Below, piece by piece: positions 1-8,892 of a stretch of DNA of 64,000 nucleotides. Below the pieces are notes generated by a model. It made no database searches. It was not told the origin of the DNA and was given only the letters and a program-made list of their open reading frames with translations. The stretch is from Rothia sp. P100. GTDB lineage: Bacteria; Actinomycetota; Actinomycetes; Actinomycetales; Micrococcaceae. The translations under genes and the position numbers were made by a program. How positions within the stretch are numbered: the first letter of the stretch is position 1; each line of letters begins with the position of its first letter. Location of the stretch: positions 1 through 64,000 of the forward strand of contig NZ_JAMAYG010000001.1 of assembly GCF_023712425.1 (NCBI RefSeq), written 5' to 3'.

Positions 1-240
1 TGCCGGATGAACCATGATTTTCCGAGCGCGCGAGGAAACGAAAATCGTGGTGAATCTCTGCGCGTCAGCGCAGGGCGCTTACGGCAGCTCTGGGGCTGCT
101 AACCCTAAATGTTGCCAGGCTGCCGGATGAACCATGATTTTCCGAGCGCGCGAGGAAACGAAAATCGTGGTGAATCTCTGCGCGTCAGCGCAGGGCGCTT
201 ACGGCAGCTCTGGGGCTGCTAACCCTAAATGTTGCCAGGC
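1..240. repeat. Perfect 120-bp tandem duplication spanning the ruvB 3' end
   Basis: Bases 1-120 and 121-240 are identical, and the first seven bases of the unit (TGCCGGA) recur at 241, so the duplication has a short junction homology. Each copy holds the last 13 sense codons plus stop of ruvB (79-120 and 199-240) and an 11-bp stem-loop downstream of it. The right copy belongs to the intact ruvB; the left copy is a detached 3' fragment. Because the repeat touches the first base of the window it could also be a contig-end assembly artefact. No gene is seen in bases 1-198. Confidence 0.95.
132..170 (-). terminator. Stem-loop downstream of ruvB
   Basis: CCATGATTTTC (132-142) pairs with GAAAATCGTGG (160-170), an 11-bp stem with one G-T pair and a 17-base loop. 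The same hairpin occurs at 12-22/40-50 because of the tandem duplication. It lies just after the ruvB stop codon, so it may act as a terminator or 3'-end stabiliser, but no clear T-run follows it. Confidence 0.45.
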
Positions 241-1236
241 TGCCGGAAGCGCCACACGCCCTCTTGGTGTCCTGCCGATGAGGCCTTCGCGCACGAGGTA
301 GGGTTCTGCGACGGTTTCGACGGTTTCGGTTTCTTCGCCGACGGCTATGGCGAGGGTGGAGAGACCTACGGGGCCTCCTCCAAACTTGTTGATGAGGGCT
401 TCAAGGACGGCGCGGTCGAGGCGGTCGAGCCCGCGTTCGTCCACTTCGTACATGTCAAGGGCGGTGGCGGCGCTGGTGGCGTCAATCCGATTAATGCCGT
501 TGACCAGTGCCCAATCGCGGACGCGGCGGAGCAGACGGTTGGCGATACGGGGTGTGCCACGGGAACGTCCGGCGATTTCGGTGAAACCTTCGGGGCTGAT
601 AGATAGCTCCATGAGACCTGCTGAGCGGCGAATGACGCTTTCAAGTTCAGTTACGGAGTAGAACTCTAGGTGGCCGGTAAAGCCGAAGCGGTCGCGCAGG
701 GGCCCTGGTAGAAGCCCTGCACGGGTGGTGGCTCCGACCAGGGTGAAGGGCGGGAGTTCTAGGGGGATGGAGGTAGCACCGGCGCCCTTGCCCACCACGA
801 TATCAACGCGGAAGTCCTCCATTGCCATGTACAGCATTTCCTCAGCCGGGCGGCTCATGCGGTGAATTTCATCGAGGAAGAGCACTTCACCGGGCGTTAG
901 GGAAGAGAGAATGGCGGCTAGGTCACCCGAGTGCTGGATGGCTGGGCCGGAGGTGATGCGCAGGGGCGCGTCCATCTCGGCAGCAATAATCATGGCAAGG
1001 GTGGTTTTGCCTAGCCCCGGAGGGCCAGAAAGCAGCACGTGGTCGGCGCTACGGCCGCGCATGCGGGAGGCCTCAAGCACCAGGGAAAGTTGCTGACGAA
1101 CGCGGTGCTGGCCCACAAAATCATCGAGAGATTTGGGGCGCAGCGCCGCCTCAATCATTTTTTCTTCGGGCTCTTCGTCCATAGACACGAGGCGCTGACC
1201 GGGGATTTGACCGTCAGCGTTAGGCAACTGGCTCAT
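199..1236 (-). CDS. ruvB: Holliday junction branch migration helicase RuvB
   Basis: RuvB is the AAA+ motor that, as hexamers on RuvA-bound four-way junctions, drives branch migration in recombinational repair. The 345-aa product has the usual family length. Visible are the N-terminal [11 protein letters not shown] block, Walker [10 protein letters not shown] at about residue 71, Walker B LFLDEIH near 120, sensor-like GATTRAG near 168, and a C-terminal winged-helix region. The gene is last of a ruvC-ruvA-ruvB series on this strand, 32 bases after ruvA. Its final 13 codons and stop lie inside a 120-bp tandem duplication whose second copy sits just downstream. The family call is certain. Confidence 0.97.
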   Translation of the reverse strand: MSQLPNADGQIPGQRLVSMDEEPEEKMIEAALRPKSLDDFVGQHRVRQQLSLVLEASRMRGRSADHVLLSGPPGLGKTTLAMIIAAEMDAPLRITSGPAIQHSGDLAAILSSLTPGEVLFLDEIHRMSRPAEEMLYMAMEDFRVDIVVGKGAGATSIPLELPPFTLVGATTRAGLLPGPLRDRFGFTGHLEFYSVTELESVIRRSAGLMELSISPEGFTEIAGRSRGTPRIANRLLRRVRDWALVNGINRIDATSAATALDMYEVDERGLDRLDRAVLEALINKFGGGPVGLSTLAIAVGEETETVETVAEPYLVREGLIGRTPRGRVALPAAWQHLGLAAPELP

Positions 1237-1268
1237 AGGGAGTGATTCTACCTTCGGTGGCGGTTCTT

Positions 1269-1889
1269 TTAGCGGCTAACGGTGTTCTGGCTACCCAGTG
1301 AGGCGAGCACTGAGCGCAACGCTTCTCCCACGCCCATGGTTTCTGCGCGGGGGTTGTGATCAATGAAAGCGGCGATAGCTGCCTCGGCGTCCTTCTCGCT
1401 CCACCCCAGGCTGGTGAGGGCGTCGAGCACCTGCGGTTTCCAGGCGATACCTTGGTTGATGGGTAGCTGGTCGCTGGTCTCGTGGTCGGCAAGAATCAGC
1501 TTGCCGGCTAGCTCAAGGACAATGCGGCGGGCACCCTTAGGGCCAATACCGGGAACCTTGGTGAAGGCCTTATCGTCCCCGGTGGCAACGGCCCTCTCTA
1601 CTTCAGCGGCGGTGTGGACGCTGAGCACAGCCAGAGCAATACGCGGACCGATGCCAGAGACTGAAAGCATAATGTCAAAGACTTCGCGTTCGGCAGCGTC
1701 TGCGAAGCCGTAGAGCGTCATGGAATCTTCGCGCACAATAAGAGTGGTGGTGATGGTGGCGCTCTCCCCCAGTCTGAGCTTTGAGGCGGTACGTGCATTG
1801 AGGTGTACCAGCATGCCAAAGCCGTTAACGTCAATCACGGCGTTGTCGAGGCCGAGGTGGGTCACTGTTCCGGTGAGAGAGCTAATCAT
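1269..1889 (-). CDS. ruvA: Holliday junction DNA-binding protein RuvA
   Basis: RuvA binds the four-way junction and loads RuvB. The 206-aa protein starts [13 protein letters not shown], an OB-fold N-terminus typical of RuvA. It has two helix-hairpin-helix motifs, [13 protein letters not shown] around residue 77 and [13 protein letters not shown] around 112, and ends with the small domain III ([15 protein letters not shown]) that contacts RuvB. It lies between ruvC and ruvB on the same strand with short gaps, consistent with one transcript. There is nothing unusual in it. Confidence 0.97.
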   Translation of the reverse strand: MISSLTGTVTHLGLDNAVIDVNGFGMLVHLNARTASKLRLGESATITTTLIVREDSMTLYGFADAAEREVFDIMLSVSGIGPRIALAVLSVHTAAEVERAVATGDDKAFTKVPGIGPKGARRIVLELAGKLILADHETSDQLPINQGIAWKPQVLDALTSLGWSEKDAEAAIAAFIDHNPRAETMGVGEALRSVLASLGSQNTVSR

Positions 1890-1925
1890 AGAGCCTAGTC
1901 TAATCGAACGTATGTACTAATACAA

Positions 1926-2585
1926 TTAGCGGCGGGCTTTTGCTTCGGCTTCAGCCCAAGCCCGCTGCGCCGGGGTAAGTGCCCTGGTGCGTGCTGTGCC
2001 CGCCGGGTTAGAGCCCTGGTGGGTTTGGGTATGAGCTGACATGTCCAGGCCGCCTGAAACAGTGCCGCCGCGCCAACCGTGGCAAATAGCAATAGCGAGT
2101 GCGTCAGCGGCGTCCGCAGGTTTAGGCATAGCGGTAAGCCCTAGAATACGCGTCACCATACGGCCTACCGAGGCCTTGTCTGCCCGCCCAGAGCCGGTCA
2201 CGGCAGCCTTCACCTCAGAGGGTGTATGAAAGTAGACTGGGACGCCGCGGGCAGCCGCAGCAGCGATGACCACCCCCGAAGCGTGGGCGGTACCGATTAC
2301 CGTGTTGACCTGTTCTTGGGCAAAGACACGCTCGATGGCCAGAGCATCCGGCTGGTAGACATCCAACCAGCTTTCGGCGGCTCGAAGAATTTTGAGGATG
2401 CGCTGATCCAGACTCTCAGCCGCGGCAGTACCGGCAATTCCAACCTGCACTAGGGCAGCCTTGCGGTTGGGGCTCATATCAATCATGCCGAAGCCGCAGC
2501 GGGTCAGCCCCGGGTCAACGCCCAAAATACGGGCAGCGCCCGGGACTCGCGGGGTAGCGTGTTCCGGGCGCGGTAGCGAGGTCAC
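1926..2585 (-). CDS. ruvC: Crossover junction endodeoxyribonuclease RuvC
   Basis: RuvC resolves Holliday junctions by paired metal-dependent cuts. The 219-aa product shows the RNase H-like core: [15 protein letters not shown] with the first catalytic Asp at about residue 24, [13 protein letters not shown] with a catalytic Glu near 83, and the C-terminal [13 protein letters not shown] acidic pair near 160. The N-terminus is about 18 residues longer than typical, so a later start is possible. A basic tail of about 45 residues follows the core. It is the first gene of the ruvCAB set here, with yebC upstream. Confidence 0.96.
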   Translation of the reverse strand: MTSLPRPEHATPRVPGAARILGVDPGLTRCGFGMIDMSPNRKAALVQVGIAGTAAAESLDQRILKILRAAESWLDVYQPDALAIERVFAQEQVNTVIGTAHASGVVIAAAAARGVPVYFHTPSEVKAAVTGSGRADKASVGRMVTRILGLTAMPKPADAADALAIAICHGWRGGTVSGGLDMSAHTQTHQGSNPAGTARTRALTPAQRAWAEAEAKARR

Positions 2586-2615
2586 TGTGATGCGCCCCTT
2601 CCCTTGTGGTTTTAC

Positions 2616-3374
2616 TTATTCAGCTTCGAGTTCCGCCATGACGGATTCGTTGATATCAGCGTTGGAGTAGACGTTCTGAACATCGTCCAGCTCTTCAATG
2701 GCATCAGCCAGCTTGAGGAACTTACGGGCCCCTTCAGCGTCAATTTCAACCTGCATGGTGGGGCGGAATACGGGCTCATCGTTGTTGTAGTCCAGCTCGG
2801 CTTCGTCCAGTGCCTTACGAATGGCAGGCAGGTCGGTTGCCTCTGATACCACGGTGAAGACCTCACCGTCGTCAATAACCTCATCAGCACCTGCGTCCAG
2901 AACGGCCATCAGGACATCATCTTCAGTGAGGCTGTCGGTCTTGGTCACTTCGGCAACACCCTTGCGCTCAAAGAGGAAGGCTACTGAGCCGGAGTCTGCC
3001 ATGGTACCGCCGTTGCGGGTCACCGCGGTGCGAACTTCAGCCGCTGCACGGTTGCGGTTATCGGTCAGACACTCGATGTAGAGAGCGGTGCCCTGAGGAC
3101 CGCGTGCCTCGTACATTATTTCGGTGTAGTCGATGGTTTCACCGGTCAGACCGGCGCCACGCTTGATCGCGCGGTCAATGTTGTCGTTGGGCACCGAGTT
3201 CTTCTTAGCCTTGGATACCGCAAGATCAAGGGCAGGGTTGCCCGAGATATCGGCGCCGCCCATACGAGCAGCTACTTCAATGCCCTTGATGTACTTGGCA
3301 AATGCCTTGGCGCGCTTGGCGTCCAGGGCAGCTTTCTTGTGCTTGGTGGTTGCCCATTTGGAGTGACCTGACAT
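2616..3374 (-). CDS. yebC: YebC/PmpR-family DNA-binding protein
   Basis: YebC/TACO1-family protein, linked to transcriptional control and to translation of difficult sequences such as polyproline. The start is placed at the [14 protein letters not shown] methionine, the near-invariant family N-terminus, which has a strong AGAAGGAG ribosome site upstream; the frame stays open ten codons further but that extension is not family-like. About 252 aa, with the [12 protein letters not shown] motif near residue 55 and the [11 protein letters not shown]-type segment in the C-terminal third. Its position directly upstream of ruvC is conserved in actinobacteria. Confidence 0.95.
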   Translation of the reverse strand: MSGHSKWATTKHKKAALDAKRAKAFAKYIKGIEVAARMGGADISGNPALDLAVSKAKKNSVPNDNIDRAIKRGAGLTGETIDYTEIMYEARGPQGTALYIECLTDNRNRAAAEVRTAVTRNGGTMADSGSVAFLFERKGVAEVTKTDSLTEDDVLMAVLDAGADEVIDDGEVFTVVSEATDLPAIRKALDEAELDYNNDEPVFRPTMQVEIDAEGARKFLKLADAIEELDDVQNVYSNADINESVMAELEAE

Positions 3375-3458
3375 GAGTCTCCTTCTAAAAATTCTGGTGC
3401 TCACCGGCAGGTGGCACGTTTTACCGCCTTCTATTCTAGCGGTTCTAGCAACATGGGG

Positions 3459-4238
3459 TTAGCGGGGGCGAGCCGCGGCAGAGGCACGCGCCTTTTCTAC
3501 CAGTGAATCGTCAATCACCACGGGGGTGAATTCACCGTATTTTTTGATTGCTGCGTGCTTAATCAGGTAGTCCGAGACTGCCGGGTTCTTGGGCAACAGT
3601 GAGCCGTGCAGGTAGGTGCCAATCACGTGATGGACGTGCGCACCTTCTCCATCGTCCTCGGTGTTGTTGCCTTCGCCCTTGGTGACGCGGGCCAGGGGCT
3701 TGGTGTCGCCCGACAGGTAGGTGAGGCCCGAGTGGTTTTCAAAGCCAACTAGGGTGCCGAACTCTTCTGATTCTTCAACGATGTTGCCAATCAAGCGTTC
3801 TTCGCCACCCACGGTTTTAGCGTCAAAGATGCGCACGCCGTTAAGGGTCTCCCCGCCCACGGTCTTAAATTCTTTGCCGAAGAGCTGGTAAAGACCGCAG
3901 ATTACCAGCATGGGGGTGCCGTCCTGGGCCAGCATGCGCAAAGTTTCGGCGTTCGCCAGCAGGTCATCCTGAACTACTGACTGGCCTGAGTCCTGACCGC
4001 CGCCACCGATGAAAATATCGCCGTCCAGGGGGAACTCGTCCCCGGGGTTGTAGTCAACGATTTCGGTGGTGAAACCGTGCGCCTGGGCACGGCGGGACAG
4101 AGAGAGGGTATTACCCCAGTCGCCGTAAATGTTCATGTCGCGGGGGTAGAGCTGCACAATTTTCAGGCTCTTGTTGTTACCGGTCTGGGTGATGATTTCC
4201 TCGCCCAGTTCTTCGGTGAGGTTTTGGGGCTGGCTCAC
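3459..4238 (-). CDS. gatD: Lipid II isoglutaminyl synthase, glutaminase subunit GatD
   Basis: GatD releases ammonia from glutamine for MurT, which amidates the D-Glu of lipid II. The 259-aa protein has the class I glutaminase pattern: IFIGGGGQDSGQ near residue 75, the nucleophile in LVICGLYQLFG (Cys about 114) and the family His in GTYLHGSLLPKNP (about 210). The start codon overlaps the murT stop by four bases, so the two are translationally coupled. The N-terminal 25 residues are poorly conserved-looking and the true start could be slightly downstream. Confidence 0.95.
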   Translation of the reverse strand: MSQPQNLTEELGEEIITQTGNNKSLKIVQLYPRDMNIYGDWGNTLSLSRRAQAHGFTTEIVDYNPGDEFPLDGDIFIGGGGQDSGQSVVQDDLLANAETLRMLAQDGTPMLVICGLYQLFGKEFKTVGGETLNGVRIFDAKTVGGEERLIGNIVEESEEFGTLVGFENHSGLTYLSGDTKPLARVTKGEGNNTEDDGEGAHVHHVIGTYLHGSLLPKNPAVSDYLIKHAAIKKYGEFTPVVIDDSLVEKARASAAARPR

Positions 4239-5533
4239 AATACGTCCTCCACATCGGTAATCTTTGACAGTTCTTTACGGATCGCCAGCATGGCGGTGTA
4301 GGTGCAGAAAATACGCATGGGCTTGCCGTTGGATTTTCTGATGAACTCGGCCAAGGCTTCTTCAAGGTCTTCGTCAACGGTCTCTACGTAGACATCATCG
4401 TGGGCCAGGCGCAGTGCCATGTCGTAAGCACGGACACCCGAGACCATCGTTACCCCGCCCTGGATGAGGGAGTGAAAGTCCACATCCCAGAGCCAGGAAA
4501 CGTCGCGGCCGTCGGCGTACTGGTCGTAGATAGTGATCATGGTGGCGTAATCTTTGGCATCAGCAGATGCCAGTGACAGGCGGAAACCACTGGGGTTTTT
4601 CACTAGGAGTAGCTGCAACGTCTGCCCGTTAACGGTCAAGGTTTCGCCACGGCCAAAAGCTGGAGTAATTTTTTCAAGCTCGGCCAGCAGCGCAGTTTCG
4701 TTGAGCTTCTCCCCTAGAACCTCCTGGGTCAGGGCGATAGCGGCTGCGGCGTTGAAGATGTTGTAGATGCCGTAGAGGTTAACGGTGCCGGTCACCTCGC
4801 GGCCTTCTAGACCGAAAGTTGCCTGGGTGCCAGCAAAGTCACTGAGCACGACGGAAGCTGCCGGCAATTCCGGTGCGGTGACCGCTTCATCAACATCAGT
4901 GGAGCCGCGCATCTCGTCATCCGAGGGGAAGAGGGAGCGGAGCTTATCTGACAGACCGAAGTAGCTGACCTTGGTGCCTGACTGGGCGTTGCTGGCAAGA
5001 GAGCGGATGCGTGGGTCTTCGCGGTTTAGCACGATGGTGCCGCTGGTAGCGCCGGCAACGCTAGAGAGCATACGGCGGGTGGTGTCGATTTCACCGAAGC
5101 GGTCTAGCTGATCACGCAAGACGTTGAGCAACAGGGAGTAGCGGGGCCTGACCATTTTGACGAAGTGCACAGCGTGAGCCTCGTCGAGTTCCAGCACGGC
5201 AATATCAGCGTCGAGCTTGCCCGTCAGTGACATTTCACCCAGCAGGGCCGCAGCAACGCCACGCACAAAGTTAGAACCGGTGCGGTTGGTAAAGACGCGC
5301 AAGCCTTGGGATTCCAGCAGCTGAACCACCATTTTGGTAGTGGTGGTCTTACCGTTCGTGCCTGAGACCACCACAACGCCCTGAGGTAGCTTTGCCAGCT
5401 CCTCTACAACGAACTGGGGGTGCAATTTTTCCATCACCAAACCGGGGAAGGCCGAGCCTCCACCGCGCAGTTTGGTTGCGTATCGAATGCCTTGGCCGAC
5501 AAGGCGGGTTATGGGTCTTGACATACACCCCAT
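4235..5533 (-). CDS. murT: Lipid II isoglutaminyl synthase, ligase subunit MurT
   Basis: MurT is a Mur-ligase-like enzyme that activates the lipid II D-Glu carboxylate with ATP and uses GatD-supplied ammonia to make D-isoglutamine. The 432-aa sequence shows the P-loop VVSGTNGKTTTTK near residue 58, the VLELDEAHA block near 123, LLLNVLRDQLDRFGE near 145 and a C-terminal DUF1727-type region (WDVDFHSL). The protein has only two cysteines, near each end, so the four-Cys zinc ribbon known from staphylococcal MurT is absent. The start is uncertain by three codons (MGC-MSRPITR). Confidence 0.93.
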   Translation of the reverse strand: MGCMSRPITRLVGQGIRYATKLRGGGSAFPGLVMEKLHPQFVVEELAKLPQGVVVVSGTNGKTTTTKMVVQLLESQGLRVFTNRTGSNFVRGVAAALLGEMSLTGKLDADIAVLELDEAHAVHFVKMVRPRYSLLLNVLRDQLDRFGEIDTTRRMLSSVAGATSGTIVLNREDPRIRSLASNAQSGTKVSYFGLSDKLRSLFPSDDEMRGSTDVDEAVTAPELPAASVVLSDFAGTQATFGLEGREVTGTVNLYGIYNIFNAAAAIALTQEVLGEKLNETALLAELEKITPAFGRGETLTVNGQTLQLLLVKNPSGFRLSLASADAKDYATMITIYDQYADGRDVSWLWDVDFHSLIQGGVTMVSGVRAYDMALRLAHDDVYVETVDEDLEEALAEFIRKSNGKPMRIFCTYTAMLAIRKELSKITDVEDVL

Positions 5534-5596
5534 CTTACGTGCTCAGCACACCCAAAGTGACAACGAGGCTTTAGGGTGTCTGGCATAATCTGAGCG

Positions 5597-6586
5597 GTGA
5601 GTATGCAGAACATTTTAGAACCGGTAGCACCGCAGGGTTCCTTCATATGGAGGGACCTCAAGTGGGTCAATAGGGCACCCGAGGTTCAGGTAGAACCTTG
5701 CATAAATGGCACCCCAGATGGCACCCTGCTCTCGGTGCCGCTGACCCCCGAGAGCTTCTTGGGGGTAGCGGTTATCCCCGAGGACTCTGCCAGCGGCGGA
5801 CGCTACTGCAGTGGCTTTGCTCTTGCGCGCACCGATACCGCCGGTTTTAGGCACCTTCCCTGCCCCACCTCTCAACCTATAGTTAAAGGTAGACAATGCG
5901 ATCGTTGCTTGGGGCGCGATGAATTTGCCCCTATCCACCGAGTTCACATGGGCGCCCGCATGACGGAGGCAGCGCTCGCCTACGTCAACCTTGAACATTA
6001 TCTTTACATTGCGACTTTTCCGGATGGCACCTCTAAGGTCGGTACCGCGTCGGCTCGTTCCAACCCACGGCGTCTGGACGAGCAGGCCGTAGCGTTCGCT
6101 ACCTTTGTTGCCCGCGCTGATGATGGGCGCATCGTCAGGGTACTAGAAGACCTGGTATCGCGGGAAAGTAACCTCACACAGTTCAAACGGGCCTCTACTA
6201 AGTACCGTGCCTGGATTGACCCTTTACCCGCTGACCAGTTGAAATCTGAGCATTACATGGCAGTTGAATCTGCTACCTGGGCGCTGGAGGACGCAGAGCT
6301 AGACGGATTTGAGCTTCTGCAAAACCGGTGGCACCCTTCGGCCGCTATGTCCCGCGCCTATGCATCTTTACGGGCAGATGACCGCTTGCCACTGGCCGGG
6401 TATGAGTCTCTGGCCGCTGGCTCGCACGGCTTTTTTATCACCGGTGGGGCGGGCAAGTTTCTCACGGCTCACTGCGGTGACCCTGAAGCCAGTTTCTTGG
6501 TCAATACCGCTGATTTAGCTAATCGTGCCTGCACCCTCTTTGATGGGCTGACTCCCCCGGCGTCCTTTCAGACCTCGCTGTTCTAG
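5597..6586 (+). CDS. DUF2797 domain protein
   Basis: A 329-aa protein recognised as the DUF2797 family, common in actinobacteria and of unknown function. Visible are cysteines at about residues 35, 77 and 95 followed by CDRC near 107, suggesting a metal site, and the HYLYIATFPDGTSKVGTA segment with R..EQA after it, reminiscent of GIY-YIG-like folds. The start is a GTG two codons before an ATG; a CATAAT -10-like element lies just upstream. It is transcribed divergently from murT, and convergent with rlmH (stop codons 6 bases apart). Confidence 0.75.
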   Translation: MSMQNILEPVAPQGSFIWRDLKWVNRAPEVQVEPCINGTPDGTLLSVPLTPESFLGVAVIPEDSASGGRYCSGFALARTDTAGFRHLPCPTSQPIVKGRQCDRCLGRDEFAPIHRVHMGARMTEAALAYVNLEHYLYIATFPDGTSKVGTASARSNPRRLDEQAVAFATFVARADDGRIVRVLEDLVSRESNLTQFKRASTKYRAWIDPLPADQLKSEHYMAVESATWALEDAELDGFELLQNRWHPSAAMSRAYASLRADDRLPLAGYESLAAGSHGFFITGGAGKFLTAHCGDPEASFLVNTADLANRACTLFDGLTPPASFQTSLF

Positions 6587-6592
6587 CGCCTG

Positions 6593-7048
6593 CTAGACGT
6601 GATGGTAGGGGCGGTTATTGGCAATTTCGCCTGCGCGGTAAATCTGCTCGGTGAGAAGTAGGCGCACCAGTTGGTGAGGGAAGACCAGCTTGGACAGGCT
6701 CCACACAGTGTTGGCTCGTGACCGGACGCTCTCGTCCACCCCGTAGGCACCGCCAATGACCAGCACTATCTGCTTGAAGCCTAGATTTGAGTTCAGCAAG
6801 GCTGACAGTTCTGGTGACGATAGGTTTTTGCCGCGCTCGTCCAGCAGAATTAGGTGGTCGTCGGAAGATATCTTGCCGAGAATCCGTTTGGATTCCTCAG
6901 CTCGCGCCTGCTCTTCAGCCAGGGAAGAATGGGGCAGGTAGACCCAGCTGACGTCCCACGGCTTGCGGAGCCTGCTTTCGTAGCGGTCAATACCCTGGGT
7001 GACCCATTTTTCGTGCTTCTTACCCACAGCAATGATTTTGATGGTCAT
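6593..7048 (-). CDS. rlmH: 23S rRNA pseudouridine-1915 N3-methyltransferase RlmH
   Basis: RlmH methylates pseudouridine 1915 in helix 69 of 23S rRNA with SAM. The 151-aa protein has the family's small SPOUT trefoil knot: MTIKIIAVGKKHEKWV at the start, LLDERGKNLSSPEL near residue 68, the cofactor loop FVIGGAYG-like VIGGAYGVDE near 97, and the C-terminal EQIYRAGEIANNRPYHHV. Length and ending are exactly as expected. The HIT gene ends three bases upstream. Confidence 0.97.
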   Translation of the reverse strand: MTIKIIAVGKKHEKWVTQGIDRYESRLRKPWDVSWVYLPHSSLAEEQARAEESKRILGKISSDDHLILLDERGKNLSSPELSALLNSNLGFKQIVLVIGGAYGVDESVRSRANTVWSLSKLVFPHQLVRLLLTEQIYRAGEIANNRPYHHV

Positions 7049-7050
7049 GG

Positions 7051-7626
7051 TTAGGCGTCGCTACTTTCTGTGCTTTCTGCAGTTACACCCCAGGCTTCAG
7101 CAATGAGAGTTCTAATGTCCCCTAAAGTTTGGGTGACGGTTTTCGTGCCCGCGATGATAGGCAGGAAGTTGGTGTCACCACCCCAGCGGGGCACGATGTG
7201 CTGATGCAAGTGATCTGCTACTCCGGCGCCACCAATTTTGCCCTGGTTCATGCCGATGTTGAAACCAGCAGCACGGCTAACCTTCCGCAGAATCTTCATA
7301 GCCCGCTGGGTGAGTGCAGCGATTTCTGCGACTTCATCCGCTGAGGCGTCGTCATAGTTAGGGATGTGCCGGTAGGGGCAGATTAGCAGATGCCCGGGGT
7401 TATACGGGTAGAGGTTAAGAATCACAAAAGCATACTCACCGCGGTGGACAATCAGCGAGTCAGCGTCCTGGCGCTGGGGTGCTACGCAGAAGGGGCAGGA
7501 GTTCTCGCTGTAATCCTGCTGGCCGCCTCTGACGTAGGCGCGGCGGTGGGGCGTCCAGAGGCGCTGGAAGGCATCGGGTACACCCGGTAGTTCGAAGTCG
7601 TCGCTGGTGTAGTCAGGTAGCTGCAT
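7051..7626 (-). CDS. HIT-family nucleotide hydrolase/phosphorylase
   Basis: A histidine-triad protein of 191 aa when started at MQLPDYTSDDFEL; the open frame runs 34 codons further upstream but into the neighbouring RES gene with out-of-frame-like sequence. It has the CPFC pair near residue 33, the HLLICPYRHI block and the catalytic HLHQHIVPRW triad near 138. The overall look matches actinobacterial AP4A phosphorylase-type HIT proteins, which act on dinucleoside polyphosphates; the exact substrate cannot be read from sequence. It starts two bases after the RES toxin stop. Confidence 0.88.
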   Translation of the reverse strand: MQLPDYTSDDFELPGVPDAFQRLWTPHRRAYVRGGQQDYSENSCPFCVAPQRQDADSLIVHRGEYAFVILNLYPYNPGHLLICPYRHIPNYDDASADEVAEIAALTQRAMKILRKVSRAAGFNIGMNQGKIGGAGVADHLHQHIVPRWGGDTNFLPIIAGTKTVTQTLGDIRTLIAEAWGVTAESTESSDA

Positions 7627-7628
7627 GG

Positions 7629-8258
7629 TTAGTCGCTCTCGGTGAAGGTGGCGAAGGTGTAGAGGCCTCGGGAGTCCGTGGCAAAGAGTTCTAGCCCTAG
7701 GTCTGTGGTTGCCTGGGCGAGTGTGCATTCAAAGCCGCTGGGGTCTTGATGTTCCGCTGCCTCACCAAAGAGGGCCAGGGCTAGAGAGTCGCCGGGCGAG
7801 AAGCGCGGCCGGTAGGTCAAGGCGTCGAAACCCGCTGCGCAGAAGGCGCTGGCCCAGGCTTGGGGTATGTCGTAGTGAGGCATGCTGGTGAGTTCGCCGG
7901 TGATGCCCAGGGTGAAGGCGTCATCGTGGGAAACGTTGGCTGACCTCACGGGGGCGGGTAGCGGCATGCGGGAAATAACCCGGCCCTCGGTGAGGCTGAT
8001 GGGGATGCGCCGGCCCTGGCTGAGCCTGTCCCCCAGCACCTCGCGGACGGCGGCGCCCGGGTTGCTGGCTAAATAGCAGGTGCCTTTGGGTGCTGGCAAA
8101 TCAAACCTGCCTTGCATTGATGATGAATAGAACCAGGGGCCTAATTGCTGGCTGTGGGCTCTAAAAAATTCGTGCCCCTGCTCGTATTCGGCAACCGGCG
8201 CTAGGGCCAGGTGGGAACCCGGAGTGGGGCCGTGTTGCACCAGTCTTTGACGGCTCAT
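7629..8258 (-). CDS. RES-domain toxin
   Basis: RES-family protein; characterised relatives are toxins that destroy NAD+ by glycohydrolase or phosphorolysis. Visible family features are FRAHSQQLGPWFYSSS near residue 33, CYLASNPGAAVREVLG near 61 with its Glu, and the DALTYRPRFSPGDSLALALF C-terminal block. The ATG at 8258 overlaps the antitoxin stop as ATGA, giving 209 aa; a GTG four codons earlier is possible. The coupled DUF2384-type gene upstream makes a RES-Xre toxin-antitoxin pair, either active or domesticated. Confidence 0.85.
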   Translation of the reverse strand: MSRQRLVQHGPTPGSHLALAPVAEYEQGHEFFRAHSQQLGPWFYSSSMQGRFDLPAPKGTCYLASNPGAAVREVLGDRLSQGRRIPISLTEGRVISRMPLPAPVRSANVSHDDAFTLGITGELTSMPHYDIPQAWASAFCAAGFDALTYRPRFSPGDSLALALFGEAAEHQDPSGFECTLAQATTDLGLELFATDSRGLYTFATFTESD

Positions 8259-8779
8259 GCGGCCTGCCACCGGGGGGCAAGAGAGCGCGCTTCTGCCAGC
8301 ACGCGGGCAAGCTGGCCCTGGTCAAGGAGGTCAAGCGGGGTGGTGCCATCGAGCGGTGTATTGAACCACTGCGCTACGGCAAAGGGGTCAGCAGCGCCAA
8401 AGGCAAGGAGCACCTGCTGAACGTCCTCGCACACGGCCCGTCCGGCAAACTGAAAGGCGGGGAAAATTGATTCGCCGTTCTCTATGGTTAACCGCAGTAG
8501 TTTGTGCTGTTTGACCTGCTTACTGATGGCCGCGCGGGTGGTGACCTTGAGCAGTTTCATGGTGTTTTCAAGGTCGTAGACCGGGCCGATGAGATCGCCG
8601 TAGCCGCGCACGCTGGCGCGGGCAAGAACTGAGCGCATACGGCTTTTAACGTCTTCGAGATCGTCAATAGAAGCAAGGAATTCTGGTGGCAGACTCTTCA
8701 GGTTTCTGGTGAACTCAGCGATCAGCTGGTCAATCACCGCCTGAGTGCCGGCATCCTGCTGGGTAAGGGCCTGCGACAT
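8255..8779 (-). CDS. DUF2384 (Xre/MbcA/ParS toxin-binding) antitoxin
   Basis: A 174-aa protein whose C-terminal third, FNTPLDGTTPLDLLDQGQLARVL, is the toxin-binding domain found in RES-partner antitoxins. The middle (SVRGYGDLIGPVYDLENTMKLLKVT) is helical and could hold the degenerate Xre-like DNA-binding region, so autoregulation is likely but not shown. A strong TAAGGAGG ribosome site precedes the ATG. The stop overlaps the RES start by four bases, the standard antitoxin-first order. Confidence 0.82.
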   Translation of the reverse strand: MSQALTQQDAGTQAVIDQLIAEFTRNLKSLPPEFLASIDDLEDVKSRMRSVLARASVRGYGDLIGPVYDLENTMKLLKVTTRAAISKQVKQHKLLRLTIENGESIFPAFQFAGRAVCEDVQQVLLAFGAADPFAVAQWFNTPLDGTTPLDLLDQGQLARVLAEARSLAPRWQAA

Positions 8780-8892
8780 GGGAGCCTCCTTAGCTATGCC
8801 CTATTTCTCCCATCCTAAACCCCGGCGTCAACTGCGTCAACCATCTATGATTATTCCGCGAGGACGCCGGGCGCAAGTCCGAGCGCAAGGAG

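Noticed and set aside
1-240. CRISPR array from the repeated segment
   Set aside because: Only two copies of a 120-bp unit with no spacers, one carrying real ruvB codons; no cas genes are present.
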